Source: Kiritimatiellia bacterium (lineage in GTDB: Bacteria; Verrucomicrobiota; Kiritimatiellia; RFP12; DVOR01). From it: a DNA stretch of 24,558 nt. Both the position numbers and the translations under genes were made by a program. This document shows positions 6,782-12,727 of this stretch, piece by piece (within the stretch, counting starts at the first letter, position 1; every line of letters begins with the position of its first letter). The stretch spans positions 1 to 24,558 of the forward strand of contig CAAGNN010000054.1 in assembly GCA_900771325.1 (NCBI GenBank), read 5' to 3'. The notes below the pieces were generated by a model. That model searched no databases and was not told where the DNA came from. It saw nothing but the letters and a program-made list of their open reading frames with translations.

Positions 6782-7240
6782 ATGTCCGTTCAAGTGATTC
6801 TGATGGATGATGTCGCCCACCTCGGCAAGATTGGCGACACTGTGCACGTGCGCGACGGCTACGCCCGCAACTACCTCCTGCCCCAGGGCCTCGCCGAGCC
6901 CGTCACCAAGAACGCCCTGCGCAAGCTCGAGAAGATCCGCAAGGAGCGCGAAGAGCTCCTCAAGATCCGCAAGGCTGAGGCCCTCGACAAGGCCTCCAAG
7001 CTCAAGGGCCAGACCCTTACGATCGCCGTCAAGGCCATCGAAGGCGACGAAGAGGGCAAGCTCTACGGTTCTGTGACCGCCGCGGATATCGCCAAGGCGC
7101 TCACCGACGCCGGCGTGGCCGTTGACCCGGCGATGGTGCTCCTCCCTGAGCCCATCAAGAAGCTGGGCAACCTGGAGGTGACCATCGCCCTGATGAGCGA
7201 AGTCTCCTGCCAGCTCAACCTCGCGATTGTCGCGGAGTAA
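6782..7240 (+). CDS. rplI: 50S ribosomal protein L9
   Basis: 152 residues, two-domain large-subunit protein that spans the ribosome surface. VQVILMDDVAHLGKIGDTVHVRDGYARNYLLPQGLA (residues 3-38) is the diagnostic N-terminal domain with the L9 signature. The connecting helix (about 40-75) is rich in lysine and glutamate. GKLYGSVTAADIAKAL (near 92-107) opens the C-terminal rRNA-binding domain. It ends the ribosomal cluster and is followed at 20-50 bp by a strong terminator. Confidence 0.96.
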   Translation: MSVQVILMDDVAHLGKIGDTVHVRDGYARNYLLPQGLAEPVTKNALRKLEKIRKEREELLKIRKAEALDKASKLKGQTLTIAVKAIEGDEEGKLYGSVTAADIAKALTDAGVAVDPAMVLLPEPIKKLGNLEVTIALMSEVSCQLNLAIVAE

Positions 7241-7259
7241 GGCGCAAGCGCGCACGAGC

Positions 7260-7295
7260 AAAGAAAGGGGCGGCCACGGCCGCCCCTTTTCTTTG
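7260..7295 (+). terminator. Rho-independent terminator after rplI
   Basis: Stem GGGGCGGC / GCCGCCCC with tetraloop CACG, flanked by A-rich sequence on the left and TTTTCTTT on the right. It closes the ispE-rplI run. The A-rich left flank makes it partly usable in both directions. Confidence 0.88.
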
Positions 7296-7298
7296 CTC

Positions 7299-7440
7299 TC
7301 GATAGGCGGGAAAACTCTCCGGGCTGCGCCCGGCTCGCGATAGGCGGGAAGCGCGTTCCGCGACGGGTAAACTGATGAGGTTGGGCCGGGCATTTCACCT
7401 CTGGCGCCAGCATTCCCGTCTATCGCCTATCGCCTATCGA
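7299..7440. repeat. Dispersed GATAGGC/GCCTATC heptamer repeats between two terminators
   Basis: Single TCGATAGGCGGGAA-like copies lie near 7299-7312 and 7338-7350. A tandem tract in opposite orientation, GTCTATC-GCCTATC-GCCTATC, lies at 7418-7438. The left copies can pair with the right tract over about 10-14 bases, so the 140-bp segment could form a large stem. No gene is seen. Confidence 0.6.
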
Positions 7441-7481
7441 AACAAAGCGCGCGCGGCATACAATGCCGCGCGCGCTTTGTT
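7441..7481 (-). terminator. Terminator of pflB (18-bp perfect stem)
   Basis: Perfect inverted repeat AACAAAGCGCGCGCGGCA (7441-7458), loop TACAA, and its complement (7464-7481). On the minus strand it lies just after the pflB stop. AT-rich stem ends (AACAAA/TTTGTT) replace a classical U-run, and the structure is symmetrical enough to work in both directions. Confidence 0.85.
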
Positions 7482-7491
7482 GTCATTCCCC

Positions 7492-9729
7492 TTACAAGCA
7501 GCTATGGCAGGTGCGGGCAATGACTTCGTCCTGGTGCTTCTTGCTGAGGTTGATGAAGCGGACGGCGTAGCCGGAGACGCGGATGGTGAGGTTGGGGTAC
7601 TTCTCCGGGTGGGCCTGGGCGTCGCGCAAGAGGTCGGTGTTGAAGACGTTGACATTGAGGTGGTGGGCGCCCTGGACGAAGTAGCCATCCATCAAGCGGG
7701 TGAGCTTCTGGACCTGCTCGGGCTCAACCTTGCCCAGCGCCATCGGGTTGATGGTGAAGGTGTTGGAGATGCCGTCGCGGCAGGCATCGTAGTTGAGCTT
7801 GGCCACGGAGTTGAGGGAGAAGGTGGCACCGGAGGCATCGCGCCCGTGCATGGGGTTGGCGCCGGGGGCGAAGGCTTCGCCGACCTTGCGGCCATCGGGG
7901 GTGGCGCCGGTGTTGCGGCCGTACATTACGTTGGAGGTGATGGTGAGCAGCGAGAGGGTGTGCTCGGCGCCGCGGTAGCAGGGGGTCTTCTTGAGTTCGG
8001 CGTAGAAGAACTCGGCGAGCTCCTTGGCGATAGCGTCAACGCGGTCATCGTCGTTGCCGAACTTGGGGAAGTCGCCCTCCACCTTGAAGTCGACGGCGAG
8101 GCCGGCCTCGTTGCGGATGGGGGTCACCTTGGCGTACTTGATGGCGGAGAGGGAGTCGGCGGCCACGGAGATGCCGGCGCAGCCGAAGGCCATCCAGCGG
8201 TGCGCGAGGTGCGTATCGTGCAGGGCCATCTGGATCTTCTCGTAGGCGTACTTGTCGTGCATGTAGTGAATGACGTTCATCGTGTTCACGTACTGGTGCG
8301 CGAGCCAGGAGAGGAGCTTCTTGTAGCGAGCCATTACGTCCTCGTAGTCGAGCACGCCCTCGGCGGGGAGGTCGCTCACCGGGCCGACCTGCTTGCCCTT
8401 GATCTCCTCGCGCCCGCCGTTGAGGGCCATCAGGAGCACCTTGGGCAGATTGCAACGCGCACCGAAGAACTGCATGTCCTTGCCGATGGTCATCGCCGAG
8501 ACGCAGCAGGCAATGGCGTAATCGTCGCCGAAGCGCTCGCGCATCAGGTCGTCGTTCTCATACTGCACCGAGTCGGTGACAATGGAGACGTGCGCGCAGT
8601 AATCCTTCCAGCCCTGCGGCAGCGCCTGGGCCCAGAGGACGGTCATATTCGGCTCGGGCGCGGGGCCGAGGTTCTCGAGGGTGTGGAGGACTCGGAAGGT
8701 GGTCTTGGTCACCAACGTGCGCCCGTCGAGGCCCATCCCGCCAAGGGACTCGGTGGTCCAGGTGGGGTCGCCGGCGAAGATGTCGTTATACTCGGGGGTG
8801 CGCAGCTGGCGGTTCATCCGCAGGTGGAGGACGTAGTCATCGATGAGCTCCTGGGCGGTCTCCTCGGTGAGGACGCCGGCGGCCAGGTCGCGCTCGATAT
8901 AGATGTCCAGGAAGGTGGCGGTGCGGCCGAGGCTCATTGCCGCGCCATTCTGCTCCTTGATGGCGGCCAGATAGCCCAGGTAGGTGGCCTGGATGGCCTC
9001 GCGGGCGGTGACGGCCGGCTTGGAGATGTCCAGCCCATACATCTTGGCCAACTCCTTCAAGCGGCCGAGGTAGTCAATCTGGCGCCAGACATCCTCGCGC
9101 AGGCGGATCGTCTCGTCATCCATCACCGCGTCGGGGGCGGTGCCAATCTGGTCGAGGTCCTTCTGCTTCTCCTCGATCAGGCGGTCGATGCCGTAGAGCG
9201 CCACGCGGCGATAGTCGCCGATAATGCGCCCGCGGCCGTAGGCATCCGGCAACCCGGTGAGCACGTGGGCCGAACGCAGCGCACGCATCTCCTTGGTGTA
9301 GGCGCGGAAGACGCCGTCGTTGTGCGTGGTGCGATAGGTGAACTCGGTCTTGAGCTTCTCGCTCAGATGATAGCCATAGGCCTCGGCAGCCTGCTCGGCC
9401 ATCCGCATCCCGCCAAAGGGGTTGACCGACCGCTTCAACGGCGCGTCCGTCTGCAGCCCCACGATCAACTCCTTCTCCTTGTCCAGGTAGCCGGGCTTGT
9501 GGTTGAGGAGGCTGGAAGCGTTCTCGGTATCGACATCGAGCACGCCGCCCTTATCGAACTCCTCCTTGTGCAGGCGCTCATACTCGGCATTCACCTGCTG
9601 CGTGCGCTCCGTCGGGCCCACCAGGAAGGAGGCATCGCCCTCGTAAGGCGTGTAGTTGGTCTGGATAAAGTCGCGCACGTCAATGGACTTCTCCCATGCG
9701 CCGGACTTGAATGCGGGGTACTGGAACAT
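7492..9729 (-). CDS. pflB: Formate C-acetyltransferase (pyruvate formate-lyase)
   Basis: Glycyl-radical enzyme converting pyruvate and CoA to acetyl-CoA and formate in anaerobic cytosol. The 745-residue length is close to the usual 750-760. The paired active-site cysteines are C408-C409 in IACCVSAM. The radical glycine is G720 in RVSGYAVRF, next to the C-terminus. SVNPFGGMRM (101-110) and GLPDAYGRGRI (159-169) match the pyruvate formate-lyase branch, not glycerol dehydratase relatives. The start is fixed by TCCTCC on the plus strand (GGAGGA on the coding strand, 9736-9741). It stands alone with its own promoter and terminator, and the activating enzyme (pflA) is not in the window. A 790-codon frame on the opposite strand is a composition artefact. 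Its presence implies an anaerobic fermentative lifestyle. Confidence 0.97.
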   Translation of the reverse strand: MFQYPAFKSGAWEKSIDVRDFIQTNYTPYEGDASFLVGPTERTQQVNAEYERLHKEEFDKGGVLDVDTENASSLLNHKPGYLDKEKELIVGLQTDAPLKRSVNPFGGMRMAEQAAEAYGYHLSEKLKTEFTYRTTHNDGVFRAYTKEMRALRSAHVLTGLPDAYGRGRIIGDYRRVALYGIDRLIEEKQKDLDQIGTAPDAVMDDETIRLREDVWRQIDYLGRLKELAKMYGLDISKPAVTAREAIQATYLGYLAAIKEQNGAAMSLGRTATFLDIYIERDLAAGVLTEETAQELIDDYVLHLRMNRQLRTPEYNDIFAGDPTWTTESLGGMGLDGRTLVTKTTFRVLHTLENLGPAPEPNMTVLWAQALPQGWKDYCAHVSIVTDSVQYENDDLMRERFGDDYAIACCVSAMTIGKDMQFFGARCNLPKVLLMALNGGREEIKGKQVGPVSDLPAEGVLDYEDVMARYKKLLSWLAHQYVNTMNVIHYMHDKYAYEKIQMALHDTHLAHRWMAFGCAGISVAADSLSAIKYAKVTPIRNEAGLAVDFKVEGDFPKFGNDDDRVDAIAKELAEFFYAELKKTPCYRGAEHTLSLLTITSNVMYGRNTGATPDGRKVGEAFAPGANPMHGRDASGATFSLNSVAKLNYDACRDGISNTFTINPMALGKVEPEQVQKLTRLMDGYFVQGAHHLNVNVFNTDLLRDAQAHPEKYPNLTIRVSGYAVRFINLSKKHQDEVIARTCHSCL

Positions 9730-9806
9730 CGCGTATCCTCCGTGTAGTCAGTTGATATCCCGGCTCTTGCGACCTCTGCCGCTCATCAAACCGAGAAAGT
9801 GCCCAC

Positions 9807-9836
9807 ACTATATCACAACGCCCACCGTTAGGGCAA
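9807..9836 (-). promoter_or_regulatory. Promoter of pflB
   Basis: On the minus strand TTGCCC (9831-9836) lies 18 bases before TATAGT (9807-9812), which is preceded by TGA, an extended -10. Transcription would start near 9800, leaving a leader of about 70 nt. The -10 context TTGTGATATAGTGTG nearly matches that before the restriction-modification genes. Confidence 0.65.
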
Positions 9837-9880
9837 GCTAATTCGGTGCTCACACTTTTCTAACGCTTCGGCGACAGGCC

Positions 9881-9902
9881 TATAACAGAGGCGTGCGATA
9901 CT
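9881..9902 (+). promoter_or_regulatory. Possible promoter region of the porin gene
   Basis: Two -10 candidates are visible: TATAAC at 9881-9886, and TGC-GATACT at 9894-9902. Neither has a convincing -35. A strong ribosome site, AAAAGGAG, follows at 9923-9930, seven bases before the ATG. I cannot choose between the two candidates. Confidence 0.3.
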
Positions 9903-9936
9903 GCCAGCGTTTCTTTCACCAGAAAAGGAGAAGACA

Positions 9937-11280
9937 ATGAAACGTTCCGCATCTCTCGCACTGGCCCTCCTCTCGGGCCTGCCGCTCTTCGCGGCCGACA
10001 GCGACGCGCCCAAGGCCATCGCCTGGGACTTCGGCGGCGACCTCCGCCTCCGCTACGATGCCACCAACAACCTCCCCGACGAGAAGCACAAGGAGAAGGG
10101 CCACACCGACTACGCCCGTGTCCGCACTCGCCTCTGGGGCAAGGCCACCGCCGGCAAGCTCGAGGCCTACCTGCGCGTGGCCGATGAGTTCCGCTACTAC
10201 AACTCCCGCGAGACCGACAAGGGCAAGCAGCGCTTCCCCGACGTCCTCTTCATCGACAACCTCTACTTGCAGTACACCGACCTCTTCGACCTCGTCGATG
10301 TCAAGCTCGGCCGCCAGGATATGGCCTTCGGTGCCAAGCGTATCATCAGCGACGGCAACGGCGGCGACGGCTCGCGCTCCACCAACTTCGACGCCGCGCG
10401 CCTCACCTTCAAGTTCTCCGACAAGCGCACCCTCGACGCCTTCGCCCTCTACCAGGCCCGCCAAGATTGGCTCCCCACCGCCGGCAAGACCCACGACGCC
10501 AAGAGCAAACACACCAAGTCCTACGACTACGACACCACCGGCTACAACCAGAACGAATATGGCGCCGGGCTCTACTACACCGACAAGTCCAACGACTCCT
10601 TCCCCTGGGAAGCCTACTACGTCTGGAAGGTCGAAGAAGGCCACCACTCCAAGGCCTTGGCCAAGGGTGAAACCTCCTTCACCACCCACACCCTCGGCGT
10701 TCGCCTCCTGCCCAAGTTCACCGACACCCTCTCCGGTGAAGCCGAGTTCGCCGTCCAGGCGGGCGATGACTCCCTCGCCGCGGCCATGGCCTACGGTGGC
10801 CTCACCTACGCCCCCAAAGTCGCCCTCAAGCCCACCTTCACCCTCGGTGTGCAATACATGAGCGGCGATGAAGAAGGCTGGCGCGGGGACAACGCTTGGC
10901 GCCCGGTCTTCAACCGTGAAACCGGCGTCGGCGAAGCCGTGGCCCCGATGTTCAATAAGTACGCCTACACCAACTTCCTCTACCCGCACCTGAAGATTGG
11001 CCTCAAGCCTGCCGACGGCCAGGGCGTCACCTTCCAGACCGGCCCGATGTTCGCCCCCGTCCGCGAAGACGACGGTCACGGCGGCACCTACGGCACCTTC
11101 CGCGGCTACTACGCCGCCGTCAAATACACCCTCGACCTCCCCAAGGTCACCGGCGTGGAGTGGCTCAAGGGCGCTAGCCTCGCCTTCACCGGCGAATACC
11201 TCTCCAAGGGCGATTACTTCGCCAACGGCTACGACAACGACGCCCTCTTCGGCCGCGTCGAACTCTCCTACAAGTTCTAA
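9937..11280 (+). CDS. Outer-membrane porin, alginate-export-like beta-barrel family
   Basis: 447 residues. MKRSASLALALLSGLPLFAA is a signal peptide (positive start, hydrophobic core, cleavage near AA-DSD at about residue 20). The mature part has alternating aromatic and polar strands typical of a beta-barrel and ends in VELSYKF, with the terminal phenylalanine that outer-membrane assembly machinery recognises. LYLQYTDLFDLVDVKLGRQDMAFGAKRII (around 109-137) resembles the AlgE-like family, where a strand-turn with GRQ-x-x-x-GxxR is common. The substrate cannot be deduced, and the AlgE-type name does not imply alginate. It is monocistronic with its own ribosome site and a strong terminator. Codons are almost all C-ending, as in highly expressed genes here. 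Barrel assignment is firm; exact family moderately so. Confidence 0.82.
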   Translation: MKRSASLALALLSGLPLFAADSDAPKAIAWDFGGDLRLRYDATNNLPDEKHKEKGHTDYARVRTRLWGKATAGKLEAYLRVADEFRYYNSRETDKGKQRFPDVLFIDNLYLQYTDLFDLVDVKLGRQDMAFGAKRIISDGNGGDGSRSTNFDAARLTFKFSDKRTLDAFALYQARQDWLPTAGKTHDAKSKHTKSYDYDTTGYNQNEYGAGLYYTDKSNDSFPWEAYYVWKVEEGHHSKALAKGETSFTTHTLGVRLLPKFTDTLSGEAEFAVQAGDDSLAAAMAYGGLTYAPKVALKPTFTLGVQYMSGDEEGWRGDNAWRPVFNRETGVGEAVAPMFNKYAYTNFLYPHLKIGLKPADGQGVTFQTGPMFAPVREDDGHGGTYGTFRGYYAAVKYTLDLPKVTGVEWLKGASLAFTGEYLSKGDYFANGYDNDALFGRVELSYKF

Positions 11281-11319
11281 GCCGTTAGCCCTTAACCGCA
11301 AAATCCCCCTCATTCTCCC

Positions 11320-11351
11320 AACGCCAGGGCCCCCCAAGCCCTGGCGTTTTT
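11320..11351 (+). terminator. Rho-independent terminator of the porin gene
   Basis: Stem AACGCCAGGGC / GCCCTGGCGTT (11 bp, perfect), loop of seven bases, then TTT. It lies about 40 bp after the porin stop, immediately before the first 22-bp array. Confidence 0.9.
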
Positions 11352-11356
11352 GCAAC

Positions 11357-11466
11357 CCGCCCCAGGTCCACCCTCAACCCGGGGCGGATTCACCTCCAAC
11401 CCGGGGCGGGTCGAGGGGCAACCCGGGGCGGATGGAAATGTAAAGCGCCCCGGGGCCGTCTCGGCA
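11357..11466. repeat. 22-bp array, five units
   Basis: Units start at 11357, 11379, 11401, 11423 and 11445. The first reads CCGCCCCAGG, the next three read CCGGGGCGG(A/G), and the fifth reads GCGCCCCGGG. The remaining part of each unit differs. The first, upright unit is followed by three inverted cores without breaking the spacing. Confidence 0.88.
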
Positions 11467-11478
11467 CGCGCTTTCGTC

Positions 11479-11555
11479 GCCCGTTCTGACGGCCGCCGTC
11501 CCCGGCGGCCTGGGCCCCCACTTGGGCCGCGAGGACGCGGCCCGTCAGAACGGGC
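11479..11555. repeat. Branched inverted repeat: 14-bp outer stem enclosing internal hairpins
   Basis: Outer arms GCCCGTTCTGACGG (11479-11492) and CCGTCAGAACGGGC (11542-11555) are perfect complements. Inside are CCGCCG-TCCC-CGGCGG (11493-11508), GGCCC...GGGCC (11513-11528) and CCGCG-AGGA-CGCGG (11527-11540). The last two share two bases, so they cannot both be complete. The result resembles a three-way or four-way junction. It lies between two 22-bp arrays. No transposase or coding content. Confidence 0.8.
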
Positions 11556-11575
11556 ACCCCCTCCACCCCCACACC

Positions 11576-11685
11576 CCGCCCCGGGCCAAAAACGAACCCG
11601 CCCCGGGTCGAGGGCGAACCCGGGCCTACCTCAAGGCGAACCCGGGGCGGATGGAAATGTAAAGCGCCCGGGGTGAGGTGGGCCC
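11576..11685. repeat. 22-bp array, five units (left copy flanking the restriction-modification cassette)
   Basis: Units start at 11576, 11598, 11620, 11642 and 11664. Positions 11576-11653 match 16867-16944 with two mismatches over 78 bp, in the same orientation. The third unit is a variant core (CCGGGCCTACC) shared by both copies and, as its complement, near 2030-2043. Confidence 0.9.
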
Positions 11686-11691
11686 GGGGCA

Positions 11692-11778
11692 GGTAAGCGT
11701 TGTGCAGTGGCCTGCTCCGCCAGGCCATGTGGGCTGCTTCTTCGGCCTGGCGGAGCAGGCCGAGGCACAACGCTTACC
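11692..11778. repeat. 87-nt hairpin element with 14-bp and 18-bp perfect stems
   Basis: Outer arms GGTAAGCGTTGTGC (11692-11705) and its complement (11765-11778). Inner arms GGCCTGCTCCGCCAGGCC (11709-11726) and its complement (11744-11761). Three unpaired bases separate the stems on each side, and the loop has 17 bases. An 18-base fragment of the left arm recurs at 16841-16858. It could be a mobile hairpin relic, a strong terminator or a small structured RNA; the sequence does not decide. Confidence 0.85.
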
Positions 11779-11782
11779 CGCC

Positions 11783-11805
11783 CTGGCCGCCGGGACGGCG
11801 GCCAG
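11783..11805. repeat. 9-bp hairpin
   Basis: CTGGCCGCC-GGGAC-GGCGGCCAG, followed by CAAAA. It has no T-run on the plus strand, so it is not a clear terminator. Confidence 0.55.
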
Positions 11806-11846
11806 CAAAACCAGGCTCGCTGGGCTCGCACAGTGAGCCGAGGTTG

Positions 11847-11855
11847 TGGTATAGT
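11847..11855 (+). promoter_or_regulatory. Extended -10 promoter of the restriction-modification genes
   Basis: TGGTATAGT in the context TTGTGGTATAGTGGG, nearly the pflB and AAA-ATPase promoter sequence. No -35 box is evident. The start would be near 11862, giving a leader of almost 200 nt before 12059. Confidence 0.55.
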
Positions 11856-11861
11856 GGGGTG

Positions 11862-12058
11862 CGTTGCGGGTGAGCCGCAGCGAACTCTTTGCACTTGGTG
11901 CAAGCAAGTTGCCTTACCTGAAATGTAGGAAGTTTCTAGAGAAATGCAGCGTGCTTGACGAAGGTGTGCCGTATCGGCACGTCTTCTTCTTGCGTGTATT
12001 TCTCAAGGCCTCCTACAGCCGCAGGTGAGGCACGCAAGTAGAAGGCGTGTTTTTTAGT
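11862..12058 (+). promoter_or_regulatory. Structured leader of the restriction-modification operon
   Basis: Several inverted repeats lie between promoter and ATG. These are TTGCAC-TTG-GTGCAA (11889-11903), a 12-bp stem with two wobbles around TAT (11960-11986), and a short terminator-like hairpin CACGC...GCGTG followed by six T (12031-12055) directly in front of the ATG. GCCTCCTAC (12008-12016) can instead pair with GTAGAAGGC (12038-12046), which would exclude the terminator hairpin and cover the AGAAGG ribosome-site candidate. The arrangement suggests attenuation or translational control. It is inference from base pairing by eye. Confidence 0.4.
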
Positions 12059-12727
12059 ATGGCTGGAGAGCGAGACGAGCGACTCATCAAGTCCCGGGCG
12101 CGGGTGCGGGACCACGGGGAGGTCTTTACGCCGGCGTGGTTGGTCCGGGCGATGTGCGATTTGGCCGAGCCGGCGGTGGGTGCGATTGGGAGCCGGGTGT
12201 TGGAGCCGGCGTGCGGGGATGGAAACTTCTTGGTGGAGGTGCTGCGGCGGAAGTTAGGGGCGATCCGCAAGGCGTATGGGGGCGCGAGTGCCCGCGCGCA
12301 GCTCGAGCGCTTCCGCGCGGTGAGTTCGCTCTATGGAATCGACCTGCTGCCCGACAATGTCCACGTCTGCCGCGAGCGGCTCTATGCGCTTTGGGCCGAG
12401 AGCATTCCGCCGTGGCGGTGGCGGCGCAGTCAGCGCCGGTTCGACGAGACGGCCGCCGCCATCCGCGCCGTGCTCGCGCGCAACATCCTCTGCGGCAACA
12501 CCTTATCGCCCGATGGCAACGCCGATTCCCCACCGATTGTCCTCTCCGAGTGGTGTTTGCCCTCGGCCGAGGGGTGCGCGCGCGCGGCGGTGCCCAGCGC
12601 CTACGAGGTGGCCGTCACGCAGCTCGAATGGCGCTTGAGCGACCTTTGGACGCGCCCCAACGAACTCTGCTTTACCCCGGCGCCGCTGGCCACCCACCCC
12701 GCGTGCGCCTACTGGGAGGTGCGATAA
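12059..12727 (+). CDS. Small N6-adenine methylase-like subunit lacking the NPPY motif
   Basis: 222 residues. It has HGEVFTPAWLV (19-29, motif X), LEPACGDGNFL (48-58, SAM-binding motif I), YGIDLLPDNV (92-101, motif II) and NILCGNTLS (142-150, where Eco57I-type methylases have nIxxGnsL). No (D/N)PPY follows; the nearest sequence is SPPIVLSEW (157-165), and the protein ends 57 residues later. It therefore looks like a SAM-binding, probably non-catalytic partner of the next protein, or a methylase truncated in evolution. No leftover catalytic domain appears in another frame. ATG at 12059 is the likely start; an in-frame GTG at 12047 lies inside the leader hairpin. Its stop overlaps the next start (TAATG). 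Third positions shift from G-rich to C-rich along the gene. Confidence 0.8.
   Translation: MAGERDERLIKSRARVRDHGEVFTPAWLVRAMCDLAEPAVGAIGSRVLEPACGDGNFLVEVLRRKLGAIRKAYGGASARAQLERFRAVSSLYGIDLLPDNVHVCRERLYALWAESIPPWRWRRSQRRFDETAAAIRAVLARNILCGNTLSPDGNADSPPIVLSEWCLPSAEGCARAAVPSAYEVAVTQLEWRLSDLWTRPNELCFTPAPLATHPACAYWEVR

Larger units (their letters stand above)
11281..12058. other. 778-bp intergenic region: terminator, two 22-bp arrays, two large hairpins, promoter and leader
   Basis: No gene is supported here; the open frames are repeat-derived and rich in Pro, Gly and Arg. In order it holds the porin terminator, a five-unit 22-bp array, a branched inverted repeat, a second five-unit array, an 87-nt hairpin, a 9-bp hairpin, an extended -10 promoter and a leader of about 195 nt before the methylase-like gene. 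Confidence 0.8.

Noticed and set aside
7375..9747. 790-codon open frame opposite pflB
   Set aside because: It mirrors pflB codons on the other strand, is rich in Gly, Val, Leu and Ala as expected from GC-rich antisense frames, and matches no family I know. pflB has complete catalytic motifs.
11350..11770. Pro/Gly/Arg-rich open frames within the intergenic arrays
   Set aside because: The 22-bp period rotates the reading frame, the peptides reflect CCCGGG repeats, and no ribosome site or family is present.
11692..11778. Insertion sequence end
   Set aside because: Long inverted arms are present, but there is no transposase gene, no visible target duplication and only 87 bp in total, so it is recorded as a hairpin element.
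12136..12726. Upstream extension of the Eco57I-like methylase frame to 12136
   Set aside because: The extension overlaps the small methylase gene in another frame and encodes an Arg/Ala-rich sequence. The ATG at 12727 overlapping the upstream stop gives the conserved N-terminus.
12059..12727. Frameshifted, broken methylase pseudogene
   Set aside because: The frame is intact, overlaps the next gene by one base as in a designed operon, and no NPPY-bearing remainder is found in another frame before 12727.
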